From: Anaerolineae bacterium
Lineage (GTDB): Bacteria; Chloroflexota; Anaerolineae; UBA4142
DNA length: 13,102 nt
Direction of reading: 5' to 3'
Assembly: GCA_026417715.1 (NCBI GenBank)
Contig: JAOACU010000010.1
Span: 1 to 13,102, forward strand
A program made the translations under genes and the position numbers. The notes under the pieces were generated by a model. It was not told the DNA's origin, did no database searches, and saw only the letters and a program-made list of their open reading frames with translations. This document shows, in pieces, positions 11,993 through 13,102 of the stretch (position 1 is its first letter; the number at the start of each line of letters is the position of its first letter).

Positions 11993-12511
11993 ATGCGCCG
12001 TTACAAACTCCAAATCAAAGACAAACAGTACACGATTGACGTTGATGAAATTGATGCGAATAATTTTCGCGTGATTCTGGGGAATCAGGTTTTTGAAGTG
12101 AATCTCTCGGCGGCGGAGGATGTGCCCGAAGCCGTAATCACTCCAGCGATGATGCCGAGTCGCGCGCGCGACGAAGTCGTTGTTGAACGTCCGCCCGTAG
12201 CATATCAACCGCCAGCCATCGAGACGATGGAGCGCACGCGCAATGTGCCTTCGCCCGCGCTGCCACCCACACCCTCACTCGAGTTTCGTCCCGATCTCGT
12301 CGCGCCGATGCCCGGCACAATTTTGGAGATTCACGTTCAGCCCGGCGATCGTGTGACGCGCGGACAAAAACTGATGACGCTCGAAGCAATGAAGATGAAG
12401 AACGCCATCAAATCGCCGTACGATGCTGTAGTAGCACAGGTGTTAGTGCAACCCGGTCAAACCGTTCGCTATGGCGATGTGTTGGTCTGTTTCGAGGAGC
12501 CGCGCGAATGA
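11993..12511 (+). CDS. mmdC: Biotin carboxyl carrier subunit of the decarboxylase
   Basis: The 172-residue protein has a small N-terminal domain (YKLQIKDKQYTIDVDEID). A Pro-rich linker at about 75-100 follows (PPVAYQPPA, ALPPTPS). The C-terminal biotinyl domain has PMPGTILEIHVQPGD and the biotin site EAMKMKN with Lys134, 38 residues from the end as in other carriers. It receives CO2 from the alpha subunit and delivers it to the membrane beta subunit. The ATG follows GAGG at a spacing of seven bases, within the palindrome AGGTTAACCT that could partly mask it. The stop codon overlaps the start of the next gene in an ATGA, so the two are probably translated together. Confidence 0.92.
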   Translation: MRRYKLQIKDKQYTIDVDEIDANNFRVILGNQVFEVNLSAAEDVPEAVITPAMMPSRARDEVVVERPPVAYQPPAIETMERTRNVPSPALPPTPSLEFRPDLVAPMPGTILEIHVQPGDRVTRGQKLMTLEAMKMKNAIKSPYDAVVAQVLVQPGQTVRYGDVLVCFEEPRE

Positions 12512-13102
12512 ATCTCTCAATCGAACACTTATTGCAAGGCATTTTGCACGTCACACCGGGCGGAGTACTGATGCTCGCGGTCGGCGGCATCCTGATTTAT
12601 CTCGCCATCGTCAAAGAGTACGAACCGATGCTCCTCTTGCCGATTGGCGCAGGCGCGATTCTTGCCAACTTGCCACTTTCGCCAATGATCGCCGACGAAG
12701 GAATGTTGACGATTCTCAAAAAAGTGGGCGTGGACAATGAACTCTTTCCACTGTTGATTTTCATCGGTATCGGCGCGATGACCGATTTTGGTCCGCTACT
12801 CGAAAATCCCAAGATGATGCTCATCGGCGCGGCGGGACAATTTGGCATCTTTGGCACGCTCATCCTCGCGTTGTTGCTCGGATTCACTTTGAACGAAGCT
12901 GCATCCATCGGCATCATCGGCGCGATTGACGGACCCACTTCGATCTACGTCAGCAATCTCCTCGCGCCGCATCTCTTGGGTCCGATTACCGTGTGTGCGT
13001 ACAGTTATATGTCGCTCGTGCCGATCATTCAACCGCCGATTATGCGTCTGCTCACGACGAAAAAAGAACGCGTGATCCGAATGCCGTACACGCAACGCAC
13101 GA
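12508..13102 (+). CDS. mmdB: Na+-translocating decarboxylase beta subunit (MmdB/OadB), cut by the window end
   Basis: The first 198 residues are present. The beta subunit is the membrane part that decarboxylates carboxybiotin and pumps Na+ out of the cell. Several hydrophobic segments are visible (for example GVLMLAVGGILIYLAI, ending before KEYEPMLLLPIG). Family signatures are GIGAMTDFGPLL, the functional re-entrant motif IGAIDGPTSIYVSN, and the region LVPIIQPPIMRLLTTKKER. Its usual start is reproduced from the ATG at 12508, which overlaps the carrier gene by four bases and has GAGGAG upstream. The DGPTS Asp is the residue known to matter for Na+ transport in OadB. The rest of the gene lies beyond 13102. 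Confidence 0.93.
   Translation, partial: MNLSIEHLLQGILHVTPGGVLMLAVGGILIYLAIVKEYEPMLLLPIGAGAILANLPLSPMIADEGMLTILKKVGVDNELFPLLIFIGIGAMTDFGPLLENPKMMLIGAAGQFGIFGTLILALLLGFTLNEAASIGIIGAIDGPTSIYVSNLLAPHLLGPITVCAYSYMSLVPIIQPPIMRLLTTKKERVIRMPYTQRT

Noticed and set aside
1..13102. tRNA, rRNA, transposase, integrase or phage genes
   Set aside because: None was recognised on either strand. All long frames with family motifs are accounted for by the listed genes.

Overview
The window looks like a chromosomal segment from an uncultured anaerobe or facultative anaerobe, most plausibly a Chloroflexota (Anaerolineae-like) genome. This is inferred from three things: moderately GC-rich genes with short gaps full of hairpins and degenerate tandem repeats, a large winged-helix/BTAD/NB-ARC/TPR regulator, and a mix of tungstoenzyme, Nrf cytochrome and Na+-pump decarboxylase genes. 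No rRNA, tRNA, CRISPR array, transposase or phage gene was seen, so the taxonomy is tentative.

Layout. (1) 1-3037, minus strand: a SARP/AfsR-like ATPase regulator split by one in-frame TAA at 1448-1450. The same frame stays open from 1447 to the window edge and encodes the expected rest of the NB-ARC region and the TPR-like tail. A good promoter lies at 3087-3115. (2) 3146-4678, minus strand: an nrfHA locus with a promoter, a structured leader, an intact tetrahaem NrfH, and a badly damaged nrfA. The nrfA remnant has a short N-terminal piece in one frame and the C-terminal three-haem half in another; the segment with haems 1 and 2 is missing. A strong hairpin terminator closes the locus. (3) 4785-5461, plus strand: a promoter and a two-gene antitoxin/PIN-toxin (VapBC-like) module with an 11-nt overlap. 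(4) 5463-9297, plus strand: a tungstoenzyme operon. A multi-hairpin leader precedes an aldehyde:ferredoxin oxidoreductase (AOR) family enzyme, then a radical SAM/SPASM maturase and two MoaD/ThiS-like beta-grasp proteins. Only the first of these ends in Gly-Gly; the second has a long C-terminal extension. (5) 9305-9823, plus strand: a promoter, a REP-like palindromic element, a small conserved-looking protein of unknown function and a terminator. (6) 9887-13102, plus strand: a Na+-translocating methylmalonyl-CoA decarboxylase-type operon in the order carboxyltransferase (alpha), small membrane subunit (delta/OadG), biotin carrier (gamma), membrane beta subunit, the last cut by the window end.

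How the parts fit together. The AOR operon would oxidise aldehydes with ferredoxin, and its maturase and MoaD-like proteins would help assemble or insert the tungstopterin or a related modification. The decarboxylase operon would couple decarboxylation of methylmalonyl-CoA (or a similar acyl-CoA) to Na+ export. The Nrf locus would have linked menaquinol to nitrite ammonification, but as read here it cannot make a functional NrfA.

The points most worth a second look are the broken nrfA, the single nonsense codon in the regulator, the structured leader before the tungstoenzyme, and the tungstoenzyme operon with its two different MoaD-like proteins. Most gaps between genes also hold a different hairpin or short-unit repeat.
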